From positions 682,001-746,000 of the forward strand of contig JAHEWK010000001.1 in assembly GCA_020740775.1 (NCBI GenBank): DNA of 64,000 bases. The letters are read 5' to 3'. How positions within the stretch are numbered: position 1 is the first letter of the stretch; each line of letters begins with the position of its first letter. This DNA comes from Ilyonectria destructans. Taxonomy: Eukaryota > Ascomycota > Sordariomycetes > Hypocreales > Nectriaceae. The notes beneath the pieces are model-generated. The model made no database searches, was not told where the DNA came from, and saw nothing but the letters and a program-made list of their open reading frames with translations. Below, piece by piece: positions 44,935-57,106 of this stretch. Both the position numbers and the translations under genes were made by a program.

Positions 44935-46240
44935 ATGAGCTCAGATCCCGAACAGCCCGGCGCTGCAGCCGCCCGCTACGTCTCGGATGCTCGCTTTCAT
45001 CAGACCCTCACTCTTCCGGCTACTGCCGACCACGAGGCCCTCACTGTCAGCTATGCGGATGCCGGCCGAGCTCCGGAGCCGCCCACGGGTCCCAGCCCCC
45101 CAACCGTCCTGTTCATGCCTGGCATGTTCGCGTCCCGCTATCTGAGTATCGCCATGCATTTCATCGCCCAGAAAGTAGGCGTACGCGTTTTGGTCGTCGA
45201 CCGGTGCGTCACTATCTCTACCCTTCTGATGCGTATTGAGACTTACTGTGGAATGCATCCTTAGGCCCGGGATGGGCAAGTCTACCGATGTCCCGCTGGA
45301 ACAGCGAGTCCCGGTCTGGCTTGAACTGGTGCCCCGTCTCCTGGAGCATCTCGGTATCGAGCATGTCGCACTCGCGTCCCATAGTGCGGGGACAATTTAT
45401 TTACTGAACACGCTGTATCATTATCGCGATATTCTCCACCCAGAGAAACCGTCTGTGACGATGCTGGGTATGTCTCCCCCCCCTCGCTTTCGCTTTTCTT
45501 GTTCTACACCTACCACCGTGAGAAATATTGTTGCTAATTGGTGAATCATCATCATAGCGCCCTGGGTTCACCCCTCCCACTCTCGCGTCACAGCGATGCA
45601 AATGGCTCAATACGTACCCGCCTCAGCCTTCAGTATCTGGCATCTGATTCCCAAATTCTTTGTTCTCAAGGCGGGGCCTGCTTTCGCTTCAAGTGGGGCG
45701 GTAGTCACCAAGGCTTCAAATGTAGTCTCAGGCGGTGGTCAGGATAATTCCGAATTGGAGAAGAACCGCCAAAGGATTGAAACAGTCTATCAACTGCCTC
45801 GTGACCTGCAAATTGAAATAGACGCCTTGGTGATGAAGAAAATGTTTGAGGAGAACACCGTCGGCGCGAATAGCGAAGCGTTGCAGGTCTTGAAGAAGGG
45901 GCAGGTATTGTCGTGGGGGAAGTGTGAGGATTACGCAACCTTTGTGAGGGAGGTAGTTGATCACGAACGGAATAGGCGGAGTGCCGGCAACAATGAAGGG
46001 ATTGCCAAATTGAAGGTGACCGCCTACTTTGCTGAGACGGATGCCTTGGTCGGTCCCAAGGGACAGGCCTATATGGAGGAGTGCTGGAAAGGGAAAGAAG
46101 ATGGGGAGTTCGGGGATGCGATCGATTTCGAAACTCATACTGTTCATGGAGCCGACCATGACAGTGTGATGCAATCTGCGGTGATTCTGGAGAAGCTTTT
46201 CATCGCTGCCGGAGGGGTGATGAACGACAATGCGGTGTGA
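44935..46240 (+). CDS. alpha/beta hydrolase fold protein
   Basis: Exons 44935-45203, 45265-45467 and 45558-46240 give 384 residues. Intron 1 (GTGCGT donor, TTAG acceptor) and intron 2 (GTATGT, ATAG) both keep phase. The fold is seen from LFMPGMFASRYLSIAMHF (oxyanion-hole strand), VLVVDRPGMGKST, the nucleophile elbow ALASHSAGTIYLL (SxSxG variant of GxSxG, about residue 145) and a C-terminal TVHGADHDSVM carrying the likely catalytic histidine. There is no signal peptide. The elbow has serine where the first glycine is usual, a tolerated variant in this superfamily. The reaction could be ester, lactone or amide hydrolysis; the substrate is unknown. Confidence 0.85.
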
Positions 46241-46608
46241 TAAACTGATGGTCGGTAATGAGATGAGCACGAGCGCTGGTTCAATGAAATTACAGGATAC
46301 TATCAATCATAATAATTCGTATTGTTGCATGTTGTTGAAGAGATTTTGCAGAGCGATATGTCTTGCTCTGATTTGCATATCACAGGATCCGTCTCCCTCG
46401 TCTCACTCAAAGTCTACACAACATTAGCCTCAAGACTGAATGTTTCTGCCCTAGTCGACCGCCTGCCTATCTAACGTCGGGCTGTGATAAAAGGCGCTTA
46501 CGACAATGCGCACCTCGGGAAATCAACGAAACTCGGAGTCTTTGATATATCAGACAGTGCTCAAGGTACCTATGTCAATGAGAGGCCGGATCAAGTTCTC
46601 AATCAAGA
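46241..46608. other. intergenic region
   Basis: About 370 bp between hydrolase and HET genes; no feature recognised. Confidence 0.5.
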
Positions 46609-48769
46609 ATGGCGCAACCTTCACAATGCCACGACTGCAACTTCTGCAGGAAAATGATCATCGATCCCAACCGCAAGCAGCTCAGCCCAAGCGAGACAGC
46701 CCCAAGCCAAATGATCTTCTTCGAACCTAAGCTCGCCGCCCTGTTATTGGCGTCGCCTACCTGTCAATTCTGCCAATGGCTTATTGATAAATGGTCAGCA
46801 AATTCTACCTGCAACTGGGGCGATTTGAAGAAGAGAGCTGGAGAAATAAGCCTCTGCCTGCAATACCTTTCCTATAGTTTCGATCTGCTTCCCATTGTCG
46901 AGGTTACCTGGATTGGGCTATGGGATCCAAGACAGGAGCTAGATGAACGAGATGGCCGGTGTCGAATCAAATCCCGTGGCTATCTAGACGTCGTTGCCTC
47001 TCCTGGTATGATCAAATATCCAACACATGTTCAAGCACAATTATTTGACCAAGGCTTTTCTTTCAGGGGACGCCGCTTCAAAGTTCGTCAGTACACGCCC
47101 AATTAAGTCGTGCATCGGGTCATACGAGAACCTCACTCTCTCGCGTCAGTGGATACAAGACTGTCTACATAACCACGATAGGTGCCAAAAATTCACGCTG
47201 GACTTCATGCCTAAGAGGGCTCTGAAACTGCAACAGAATGGAAAGGACCAGTATCATATCATCCTTCACCATCCATCATCGACAAATCCGTACACAGCAC
47301 TCAGTTACTGCTGGGGTGGCGACCAGCCGCACAAGACGACAAAAGATAAAGTACATGCGGGCGACTGTGTGGTGAACTGGCAAGTTTTGCCTAGATCGAT
47401 TCAAGATGCAATCAAAGTCACCATTGGTTTGGGATATGAATACCTCTGGGTGGATTCGTTATGCATCGTGCAGGATGGCGACCAAGAAAAAGCTCAGCAA
47501 ATTGCCTTCATGCCAAAGATATACGCCAAAGCTGTTGTCACGATTGTGGCGTCCAGAGCGCAGCGTGCAGTAGACGGGTTTCTCCACGAGATTGACACCC
47601 AGTCAGCCACTGAACTTTGCGTTAGGCTTCCATTCAAATGCCCCGACTCGTCCAGGAGCGGCGAGGTCTTTCTCACCAAAATGCGCAGTGCTGGAGCCTC
47701 TGAGCCTATTGACTATAGAGGTTGGACCTTTCAAGAGCGCTACCTTTCCCCTCGGGTGCTGGATTACACAAGCAACCAACTCTCGTGGAATTGTTCGACA
47801 TCGGGTGAGAATCCCGGATACTCAGACGGTTGGAGAGTTGGGACCAGAAACGACGACAACGGCCTTTATCTAGGGTCCAACTTTTACACCCAAGAGTGGA
47901 ATCCAACGACCACGAATACGAACGGGTGTCATGACGCTATCACGGCCTGGAGAAGCATCGTTGAGGTCTATACAAAAAGGTCACTGACATTCCCAAAAGA
48001 CCGCATTCTAGCCATCTCAGGCATCGCTGAGATGTTTGCACCTGTACTCAAGGATCAATATATCGCAGGTCATTGGAGACAAAGCCTTCCATTTGACTTA
48101 TTGTGGTTCATCGTCCCGGGAACTGCGCTCCAACGCCGACAATCGGAGTACCAGGCACCCTCTTGGTCATGGGCAGCAATCATGGGCAACATATGGTTCA
48201 ACTTTGCGCGGGCGGCGAGTCCCTCCGACTATGAGCCACCCAAGCCTGCGTTGTCTTTGTCGGACATGCACACTGTACTAGAAGAGAAAACAGCAGTATT
48301 CGGCGCTGTGACTAGCGGATACATTAGAGGCCGTGGAAGAATTCGGTCGCTTGTGTGGTTTGGAAATCGAGAAACGCCAGATCATTTACATGTTCTTCAT
48401 GACCGAGACTCGGCAGGAAATTTGGAACCTGTTCCGTTGTTACGAATCATTCCCGACGCACTAGAAGACGAGTTTTCGCGTCTTCCTTTGGACACAGACA
48501 TCTCTATTGCAGTCCATCTTCTCCATGTTGGAACTTGTATCGGCTGGGGGTTGAGGGGCCTCGTTGGCCTTGTACTTCGCGAACAGCTTTCGGCAGGCCG
48601 GAGTTCGTCAAGGCGGAAGTTCAATCGGGTGGGTGTTTTCCACATTAACCCAACGATCAAGAGGAAACGAAAGGCGCTTGGAGTGCCCCGACCTTCGGAC
48701 AACTTGGCACGGGGGGATAACCAGGACTTTTTTGAGAGTAGCAAGCAAGAGGAGTTTGAGATTAACTAG
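46609..48769 (+). CDS. HET-domain protein (heterokaryon incompatibility)
   Basis: Exons 46609-47005 and 47067-48769 give 699 residues; the 61-nt intron (GTATGA..TTCAG) joins VVASPG to DAASKFVSTRPI in phase. The N-terminal ~75 residues hold paired cysteines (CHDCNFC and CQFCQWL), possibly metal-binding. The HET domain (~210-370) shows its conserved blocks: YTALSYCWGGDQ, LPRSIQDAI, YLWVDSLCIVQD and later RGWTFQERYLSPRVL. The C-terminal part, including APSWSWAAIMG, is typical of the family. Family knowledge: HET domains share a TIR-like fold and trigger cell death in incompatible fungal fusions. It is convergent with the NLR gene, 430 bp apart. Its allelic partner cannot be seen. Confidence 0.93.
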
Positions 48770-49197
48770 GGCAGGTCGTTGGGCTTGACTAGAGTGTGCA
48801 GCCGTAGGATTTGCGTTCAACAGATTTATATGTACTCATGCTTGATATTGGAATCGGCAATACCTTTGCTTTTATCGATACCGATCTTTATCTATTGGGC
48901 CTCTAGGGACTGGGGTATTTTCGCATTGAATCACAACCCTTCAAACCCGAATTACATGCTTGTTTGTGTTAGCTGCTCGTCGTACTCGCTCAGATGAGAT
49001 TTCGTACCGACATGCCTGTTCCCCGTCGGTTGGATCACCGCTTGGTGCTTTTTAGTCAACACGTTTTCATTCAGTATATGATGCCTGAGAGATGGATCCG
49101 TCAGGTTGACAGTTAGCACCAGTTATCGCAGAAGGCAAAAAGAAGAAATCAAAAGAAACGACATGGTTTATAAGCCCCATTGACGATCCTTGTGGAC
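48770..49197. other. 3' intergenic region between convergent HET and NLR genes
   Basis: 430 bp between two stop codons; AT-rich, no gene or obvious terminator signature. Confidence 0.5.
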
Positions 49198-52100
49198 CTA
49201 CTCTGCCGTTCTAGTCGCCGAAAACTGCATCCCTAATACTCGCCCAGAGCTGCAGCCAATTGCAATCGTCGATCCCACCACAGCGTATTTCCGCGGTCGA
49301 TACTCTGAAGGCAACCAAAGTACCTTCTTTCCATCTTTCATGATCCACATCCTATCAGTGCTCAATCCATAGCCATGGTAATGGGGATCCTCCAAGACTT
49401 CCTGCGTCGCTTGTGAAGACGGCAGATCCAGATCCAAAACCCCTAGATCTGTACAAAGTCGCGAGCTGCTCGTCGGATCAAACTTGAGCTCAAATACCAC
49501 TCTATTGGCGTTGATGGTTTGCAAACAAGTGCCAGTCGCCACATCCCAGATCCTGATTGTCTCATCGCCTCCACTAGATGCTAGCAGCTGGTTATTGGCG
49601 GAGAAGGCGACTGAAAGTACCGAGAAAACATGACCTTCCAGCGTGTGGAGGCAGTTTCCCGTGTCAAAGTCCCAAATTTTGATAACATCGTCATCTGAAC
49701 CCGATGCCAGCCTCCGAGTGTCCGCTGAGAAAACAACTGCTTTCACTGAGCCACCATGCCCCTCAAACGTCCGAAGACAGATGCCCGTAGTGGTATCCCA
49801 TACCTTTACTGAACAATCGACTGACCCAGAGGCGAGGTGCTGCCCATCTTCGGACAAGGCGATGCACTTGACTGACCCAGCGTGGCCCTCAAAGGTCTGA
49901 AGACAGGCCCCGGTCGATATCTCCCAGATCTTAATCGTATCATCGCTTGAGCTCGACGCAATCGTCTGGTGATCTCTGGAGAAGACAATCGACGTCACCA
50001 ATGCCGTGTGTCCTGGGAGTGTGCGGATACAACTCCCCGTAGCTGTATCCCACATCTTGATATCCCCTTCGCGTGCACTTGAGGCAATTTGCTCGCCGTT
50101 ATCCGAACACGCGATGCACCCAATTGCACTGTCGTGTTTCTGCACCACCTGTACGTGGTCGATTATTTCTGCGTTCCAGATCCTGATCCTCCCATCGATC
50201 GCACCTGAAGCAATTCGCAAGCGATCTCCTAGAGAGACAAGCGATTCCACCGTGTCGGCATTTCCCTTTATGGTTTGTACACAAGTCCCCTTCATTGTGT
50301 CCCAGATCTTGATTGTCTGATCATAAGAACCCGAGGCAAGATATTCCTCGCTTCCTATGTGGGTATAGATGACTGACGTGATGTAGCGCGTGTGACCGAA
50401 AAGGATGTTCAGACAGGTTCCCGTCTCTTCATCCCAGACTCTGATTTTGTTATCCGCAGAGCTGGAAGCGATTTGTCGTCGAATTAGCTTGGAGGATATG
50501 GTGATTGAGTATACCGAACCACCGTTGCCTTCGAGCAATCGAACGCAATCCCCTGTAACCGTGTCCCATATCCTAATCGTGCCATCGTTTGAACCCGAGA
50601 TGAGTCGTTGCTCATCATGGTCCGAGAAAACGACTGAACTGACAATGCCCTTGTGGCCCTCCAACGTGAGAATACAAGCTCCCGTAGTGACGTTCCAGAT
50701 TTTGATTGTATTGTCGTGCCCGCCTGAAGCGACTTGCCACTTATAGCCCGAGAAGGCGACTGACTGTACGGAGCTGACATGACCGGAAAGGGTGCGGACG
50801 CAAGTCCCTTTCTCAGTGTCCCAGATCCTGATAGTAGAGTCATATGAGCTTGAAGCAAGCCTCCACACACCGTCGATACAAGTAAAGTCGACTCCTGTTA
50901 TTGTGCCAGTATGGCCCGTAAGGTTGCGAACACAGCGCCCAGTACTAACAGACCAGAGTTTGACGGTCCAGTCTGATGAACCAGAGGCGAGTGTTTCAAC
51001 GGGTTCATTGTCTTTATAGTCTCGCGAAAAGCCAACACCGTTTACGGCACCAGAGTGTCCATCGAGCGTCTGGAGACAGGCGTCCCATTCTTCATCCATG
51101 TTTGGCTTGGAAATTATCCATTTTGGCGTTTCCTTGTCGAAGAACTCTCTCACCAAGCTGCGAGAAGGACTGAACACGAGACCTGAGGCGTAAGCTTGCA
51201 AGGGTGCCGCTTCTATCGCCTGTCCATGGGAAAGGATGAATCTGTACGCGTCTGAAACCAATTTCATTACTTGAGGTGCTCCGGATTCTTCCTATTAAAT
51301 GTCAAGGTTAGTATACACTCCATTTCACGACATATTCTGAACGTACCAAAAGTGCGACTCGGAGACGATCCATTGCGCTGATTCCACCTGGTAATCTACC
51401 CAGCAGGCTGAGTGCTTCCAGCCAATACAAATATTTCTCTCGTAAAAAGACATGGACGGTGCTGTCGTCCTGTAAATGCCCCTCGAGCATCGCACCTAGT
51501 CTGGGATATACGTGAACAAGATGATCAATCCAGTAGATGCAGGAATATTCAGATGAAGCCAATGGGTTAGGATCGGGTGGGGATACTTCATCTATGAGAG
51601 TTCCTAGCTCTTGTAGACTGTATATGTCACGCTTTAGAGCTTCCGACATAACCTTGATCGATCTCGAGAATATGATGTGGTGATGATGTACGATACCAGA
51701 TGGCAAGACTTGATCGCAGGCTTGGTTCAGAAGAAAGTCCTTTGCCGACTGATGGATGAAATAAATTGCATCATTTCTGATATTCAAGAAAGAGCCGCAG
51801 CATCCAATGAATTCCTTCACGGTTTCGATGTCTTCCTTGAAATCTTCGAGTGACTCTGCAAGAGATGTCAGTTCCTTCAAGGTAATTGGGCGGTAGGTGA
51901 CGGAAACGGTGGCGAGGATGTCCTTGCACAGATCCGCGTCAAGGGAATCACTGATTTGCCCCATCATGCGAGTATATAGCGCATCGAGGCCGGCTGGGAA
52001 CGTGCGGAGTTTTGCAAGCGTATGCCATCTTCGGACCTTGGCATCACCAAGTTCCCGGCAGACCAGGGCTGCCCAAAGAAAGGTGTCGTCGCTGTTGGCT

Positions 52101-54035
52101 ACCAAGTATTCCAGAACGGCTTGTCGTGTTTTCACGTCGTATTTCTTCTCACGGGACAGCTGGTCGACCTTGTGCCCAATGAATATGCGGACGGCACTCG
52201 AGACGGAAGATTCATTCAACTCAAGGGACAGCTGGATGCTCTCGATGGCACCCAGCTTCTCTTCAATCTCTGGCCAGTTACGACTCGATAGGACCCATCT
52301 AGCGCTGGCTGAAGTCGACATTTGACAAACGAAGTCGAGAAGCTCGGGCAATCCGGTCACGCACTCGTCGAGGGCATCAATGATAAGCGTTACACCATCC
52401 AGTATCGGGTCATCGAGCATAGCAGTGAGCATCTTAGACAAGGTCCCCCAGGCTGCGTCATCCTCAAACAGTTGCTTGCCGACATGGTCATACTTTTTGG
52501 GGACATGAGAAATAAGGGACGGAAGTTGGTCGATGAGGACGTAGACAATACCGCGCAGCACAGCTGTTGCAGTGCGGAGGGTTGGTTCGGTGGCTTGGCA
52601 AAAGAAGTAGGACATGGCATGTGTCTTTTCTTTCTCCAATTCGTCGATGATTCCGCACAAAAGCATTGTCTTGCCCTTGCCAGGATCACCTTTGATCCAG
52701 AGGAGTCGGCTCTCAGGCTCGTTGCGCCATCGGTTGAAGTCGGCGTGTTCGAGAATCCAGCTGTACGAATCCTTGAGCAAGCCGCCTTTCGTTTCCTGGA
52801 TTCGCGTCTTGTTGTCTCGGGGATCGGTCTCACGTAAATCGTGTAGACATTTGTTGTAGTTGTCGTCTTTTCGAATTTTCGCCTGCTGCTCTTGGAATTT
52901 CGCCTGCTGTTCCTGGAATTTTGTTTGCTGCGTGGTTTGGGCCAAAAGAGCCGAATAGATGTCCTGGAGTTTCGACTCTTGGGAGACGGCGGCTTCGGCG
53001 ATACCTTGGAGATGCGACTTGACCTGTTCAGTATTGTATTGCTGAGAGTCGTTTCGCACAGCAACCTCCGCGTCCTGGATGTCTGTGAGTTGGCCATTCC
53101 AATCATCAAGCTTGAACATATCCCTCAGGAAGACGACGGCTTGGTTTCGGTGGTAAATGCAGATACTCTTCATCTGGTAGAGGAGGAGCTTTTTGTAGAG
53201 CTGGATGACGTGCTTCTCTAGTTCGTCTCGAAGCCCTGCAGCAGAGCTTGCAGACCGATTTTTATCAAGGAGAAGGCCGGCCAAGTTCCAATACCAATCC
53301 ATTCTTGATACGACGTAAGACACTCCACGGCGGTTAATACCTGCCTCAGTGATTGGATTTGAGAGAATCTATTAAAATTGAGTGTGAGTAAACCATGTGT
53401 GTACAAACCAACGTTGTATCGTCTGAACTCACATCCAGTGCTAAGCAGACGCCAACCCAAGCGACAGAAGCTTCGGGTGATGCCTGGACTGCCTTGTCGA
53501 TAATTCCTTTCATGATAGTTGCGGTTTGCAAACCACCTTCAATTCCCTGCTTGACAGATGCGCCTTTAGCCGTCTTTTCCAGCCCCAGACGGACAAGTTC
53601 TTGCATCTGATGCGACCGCTCTTCTCGGGTTTGTCCGATGTCATTCTTCTGCGATGCAGGTGCGGAGTCCCCGGTATGAAGTTGGCTGGATAGAATCTTC
53701 TCGTACGTTTCTACCACGTCGGGCTCGTTGGATTTGAGCTGGTCGTAGGCCTCATTCCAAAGGCGTTCTTGTAGGCTCTCGGTTGACATTGGCGGTTGGG
53801 GAGAGGCCGAATCAGAGGCGGGCTGAGAGACATGCTGGGAAACGGGTTGGGATGTGGATTGAGGGGTGGACTGAGAGGCGGGTTGAGAGGCGGATTGGGA
53901 GGAAGATTGAGACGCCGCTGGCTGAGAATCTGGTGGAGATGGCTTCACCGGCGGCGGTGGGACAGGATCAAGTGTTGTGGCTTCGTGCGACCCTTTGAAC
54001 TTGGAGCGCAGGGTCTTGAATAAGTGAGGCGCCAT
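49198..54035 (-). CDS. NACHT-WD40 NLR-like protein (NWD family, HET-E-related)
   Basis: Exons 54035-53433, 53368-51347 and 51291-49198 give 1572 residues; introns 53432-53369 (GTGAGT..ATAG) and 51346-51292 (GTACGT, CTAAC, ATAG) are both phase 0. Order: a basic start (MAPHLFKTLRSKFKG), a Ser/Gln/Pro-rich repeat tract (~35-80), a NACHT_N-type helical domain (~85-330), a short QQAKFQE repeat, a NACHT NTPase with P-loop GDPGKGKT and Walker B LIIDALDE, a helical segment with IYFIHQSAKDFLL, then a beta-propeller region with 12 WD repeats (from GHSGAVNGVGFS to GGDETIRIWD). Family knowledge: such STAND proteins switch on by ligand-induced oligomerisation and control incompatibility or defence. The WD repeats are diverged from each other, unlike the near-identical repeats of fast-evolving het-e alleles. 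Confidence 0.93.
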
Positions 54036-54900
54036 GATCGGCGAGAAGTCGATTTGAAGCCGCTGTGGGATCTGGCGGCGACTATGGGCTGTCGCGTTCC
54101 GGGAGATGATGCATCAGTAAGATTGCGCGAGATTTAAAGGCGGGGGCAGATATCCAGAGTTTGAAGCCAAGGAGGATTTGCAATGTGCTACATGACGTGT
54201 CTCCAATCTACAGGGGCTTGAAGGCTGTGCAACATCCCTGGTCGGGCGGTTCAATGGCCAATGGTGGCTTGATTATGTTGGATCCATTGTTCGTTGTCAG
54301 CCCCGTCAATACAGTGCACTGGTTAGACCAAGTGCGAGATCAAGAGTGCGGGCACCGTCGTAGGGCTGACGGGGATGGCTAGGGTTTGGTATGTGAGTGT
54401 TTAATCATTCATATGTGGATATGTTGACAATCTCAAGTGCCGGGGACGATAGATTGACACGTTCAATATCGGTAGATCAACATTCGCTGAGCGAAATGCA
54501 GCCTTGTTGGTGACACTGGAAATTAATACGACAGCGTGTTGGCCAGCCCTCTCGGCCCATCGTTCCGGGGAGCGCGGGGCCTGTAATCAGCGGACAAATA
54601 AATAACTTTCCCCTGTAAAGCTCTAATTCAATCCTAGACAGCGGCGGGAGCTGCCTAGAATGCTCCCGGTCCGTTCCTTGTGGATACCTTCAAGGCCCCC
54701 TGGAAGATAAAGAATGAAATGCCAGGTGCGCCAATGATGAAGTTCTTCAAATAATCTTGGTGCCCAAACTTCGCCCGCTATTGTCTCGACATTTTGAGGG
54801 TGCGACTAATTTTGCTCGCCTCTAGAATCTGACGTGTATGCGTACTGCCGAAGACGTTGGAATAACAGTGAGTTGAAACTGGCCGACATCACAATCCGCC
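54036..54900. other. intergenic region between divergent NLR and hypothetical gene
   Basis: 865 bp containing two promoters in opposite directions. No gene or repeat is recognised. Confidence 0.5.
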
Positions 54901-56953
54901 ATGGCGGGAAGAGATCAACACCAGAGGGAGCTCGCCCGGGCAATGACGGAGCTCGACATGTCAGTTACCGGGCAAGGGACACCGCTCACTCGACCACTCG
55001 CTGATGCTGCTCACCGACGCCGAAACATCCCTACTGGCATTGAAGACCATCTCCGGGGAGCCAGCCATCCGAAGGGCAAGCCCCCGCTGTGGGTAGTCGA
55101 TCGCATCCTGGAGCCGCAGATGAGAGCAAACTTCATCAGCTTTCTCTCTTCAGGCCATCTGCCTCGCGGTAGGAAAACATCGCTCCCACGACTGACGGCC
55201 GGGGAGTTGCTCAAGATCGTGCGGCCCTTCTCTGAGTGGGCTCTGCCGCCTCAAAACCACAGCAACCGGTCAACAGTTGACTGGATGGGTGTTCGAATCG
55301 GTTCCTATGAAGATGGGGCGCGGCTTGTGGTAATCTCAAAGGAGCTTCACTCCATGAAGACCAGAGTGTGGGAGGGCTTCGCTCCCCTGTCCGAGAGGCG
55401 CTGGAAGGATCTGAGGCTGGACGAGCCCCAAAACTTCCACGCTGTCTGCCAATACTTGGTGGCCGTCACCAACGTGTTTCACTATCTGAACCATAGAGTG
55501 GTCAAGGAAAATCTGCGAAAGACGTTCAATCTCATCTGGGGCCACCTCGAGCCATATGAGGAAGCCATCAACGCCCTGCGAAGCGCCGCCTCGCCCGAAG
55601 GCTATCACCAACACGTTTCCGTCACTAGCCTTGGTATGAATTCATCAGCGCCCACTACAAGTTCATCTCTGCCAGTGCTCACAAGTGGGTGATTGAGCAC
55701 GTCTACCGTCTCAGGGCGCCAATCGCAGCGGCCCTTGCCATCCACAAGCCGGTGACTCCTGGTGCCCACGACGCAATCCAATGGTATCTCACCAACAAGA
55801 TTCACGATCTGCAGGGAAACGTTGTGCACGCTGACAGCACCATCTTCATCCCTACAGACGGCTACAGAGGTGACCCGCTACCAGCGCAGGATAACGTGCC
55901 GTTGACCGAACAGGATCGACGACCCTTTCGCGAGCAGCCCATCACCTGGCATGCCAATCAACAGCGGCGCGTAGCCGACTACACCGCACGACTCAGATAC
56001 GTGGCGCGACAGGAACAATACAATGAAGTCGCTCAGGTCGGGGTGCAAAACATTGTCTCCCGTCCTATGAACGACCCTATGGAAATTACCCTCATCATCC
56101 GCAGCGAACTTAGTAGTCAAACCATTACCCGAAGAGAACTTCGTGGCGAACCCGAACCACTGGGGTTGGGTCTCTGGCTTGATCATCTGAGTGACAATAT
56201 GGATTGCAAGCTACTTCAATGGGGCTATGTTGCGTATCGGCTCAATCATGAGCACAATGATGGCCAATGGAACTACTTCAAGGAGAGGTTTGAAGCCGAC
56301 AGTGCCGACTGGGGCCAAGAGCTTACCGGAATCGACGAAATCCGAAACATCTCCGAGATTCACTGGTTGGACGGAAAGGAGTTGGGTATCGAAGACGGAA
56401 ACATAGAGGCTGCCAAGAAGTGAGTTCGTTATTGATATCATTTATAGCCCTTGCACTAACACGACATTTCAGACATTTTAGAGAATACGTCAAGTCTGAA
56501 AATGCGCCCGGGCAGACTCGTCAGAAGATGTTCCTTGTGGCCGATGGCGATGTTATTCGATCGTACTTGAAGCCAGGGAAAGTCAAAGAGGGCTTTATCC
56601 TAGCAGTAAACGCTAAATTTGATCCTCGCGAAACCATGCCCGACGAGGAATCTCCCGGATACAGTGGATCTGTACGAGTGCTCGGAAGTTTGCTGTGGGA
56701 CGACCTCGGCGCCATGGGCCTGATGCAAAATCAGCGACTCAAGGATCTCTGGCCTTTGGCCTTTAACAATCTATCGCGTATTTATGAGGGGCCACTGCCA
56801 AGGTCGGTAATGCCATTGAGGGCATCAGTCGCAGAGAGCGTGGCCATGGCCCAGAGGTATTCCGCGCCGCAGCAGGTTTCTTGGATTGTGGTTGCAGGCA
56901 TTCTAGGAAACTACTTCTTCAGCGGGTCGGCATCGTGGTTTCCCATTTGTTAG
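54901..56953 (+). CDS. hypothetical protein, about 650-666 aa, one unresolved join
   Basis: ATG 54901 opens a frame that continues to about 55630; the next coding stretch (WYEFISAHYKFISASAHKW onward) is in another frame. Either one base is missing near 55634, which would give 666 residues, or a weak 47-nt intron (55615-55661, GTTTCC..CAAG) is removed, giving 650. The second join is clear: intron 56420-56472 (GTGAGT, CTAAC, TTCAG) keeps phase into KHFREYVKSE, ending at TAG 56953. I do not recognise the family. Visible features: an N-terminal polar part, many aromatic-rich helices (for example HAVCQYLVAVTNVFHYL), and a hydrophobic end (VSWIVVAGILGNYFF). No catalytic motif stands out. A frameshifted pseudogene is the alternative. 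Confidence 0.6.
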
Positions 56954-57106
56954 CTTATAATTTACGAGGAAAAGACTAGTAAGGATCAACATTGGTCAGG
57001 GGTTGACAAATTGTTCAGGATCGAGGGTGCGCCGCTGGTATCGTTATACTGGAAGACGCAGTGACTAGCAGCGAGAATATAATTATATAGAATTTAATCT
57101 ATCAAC

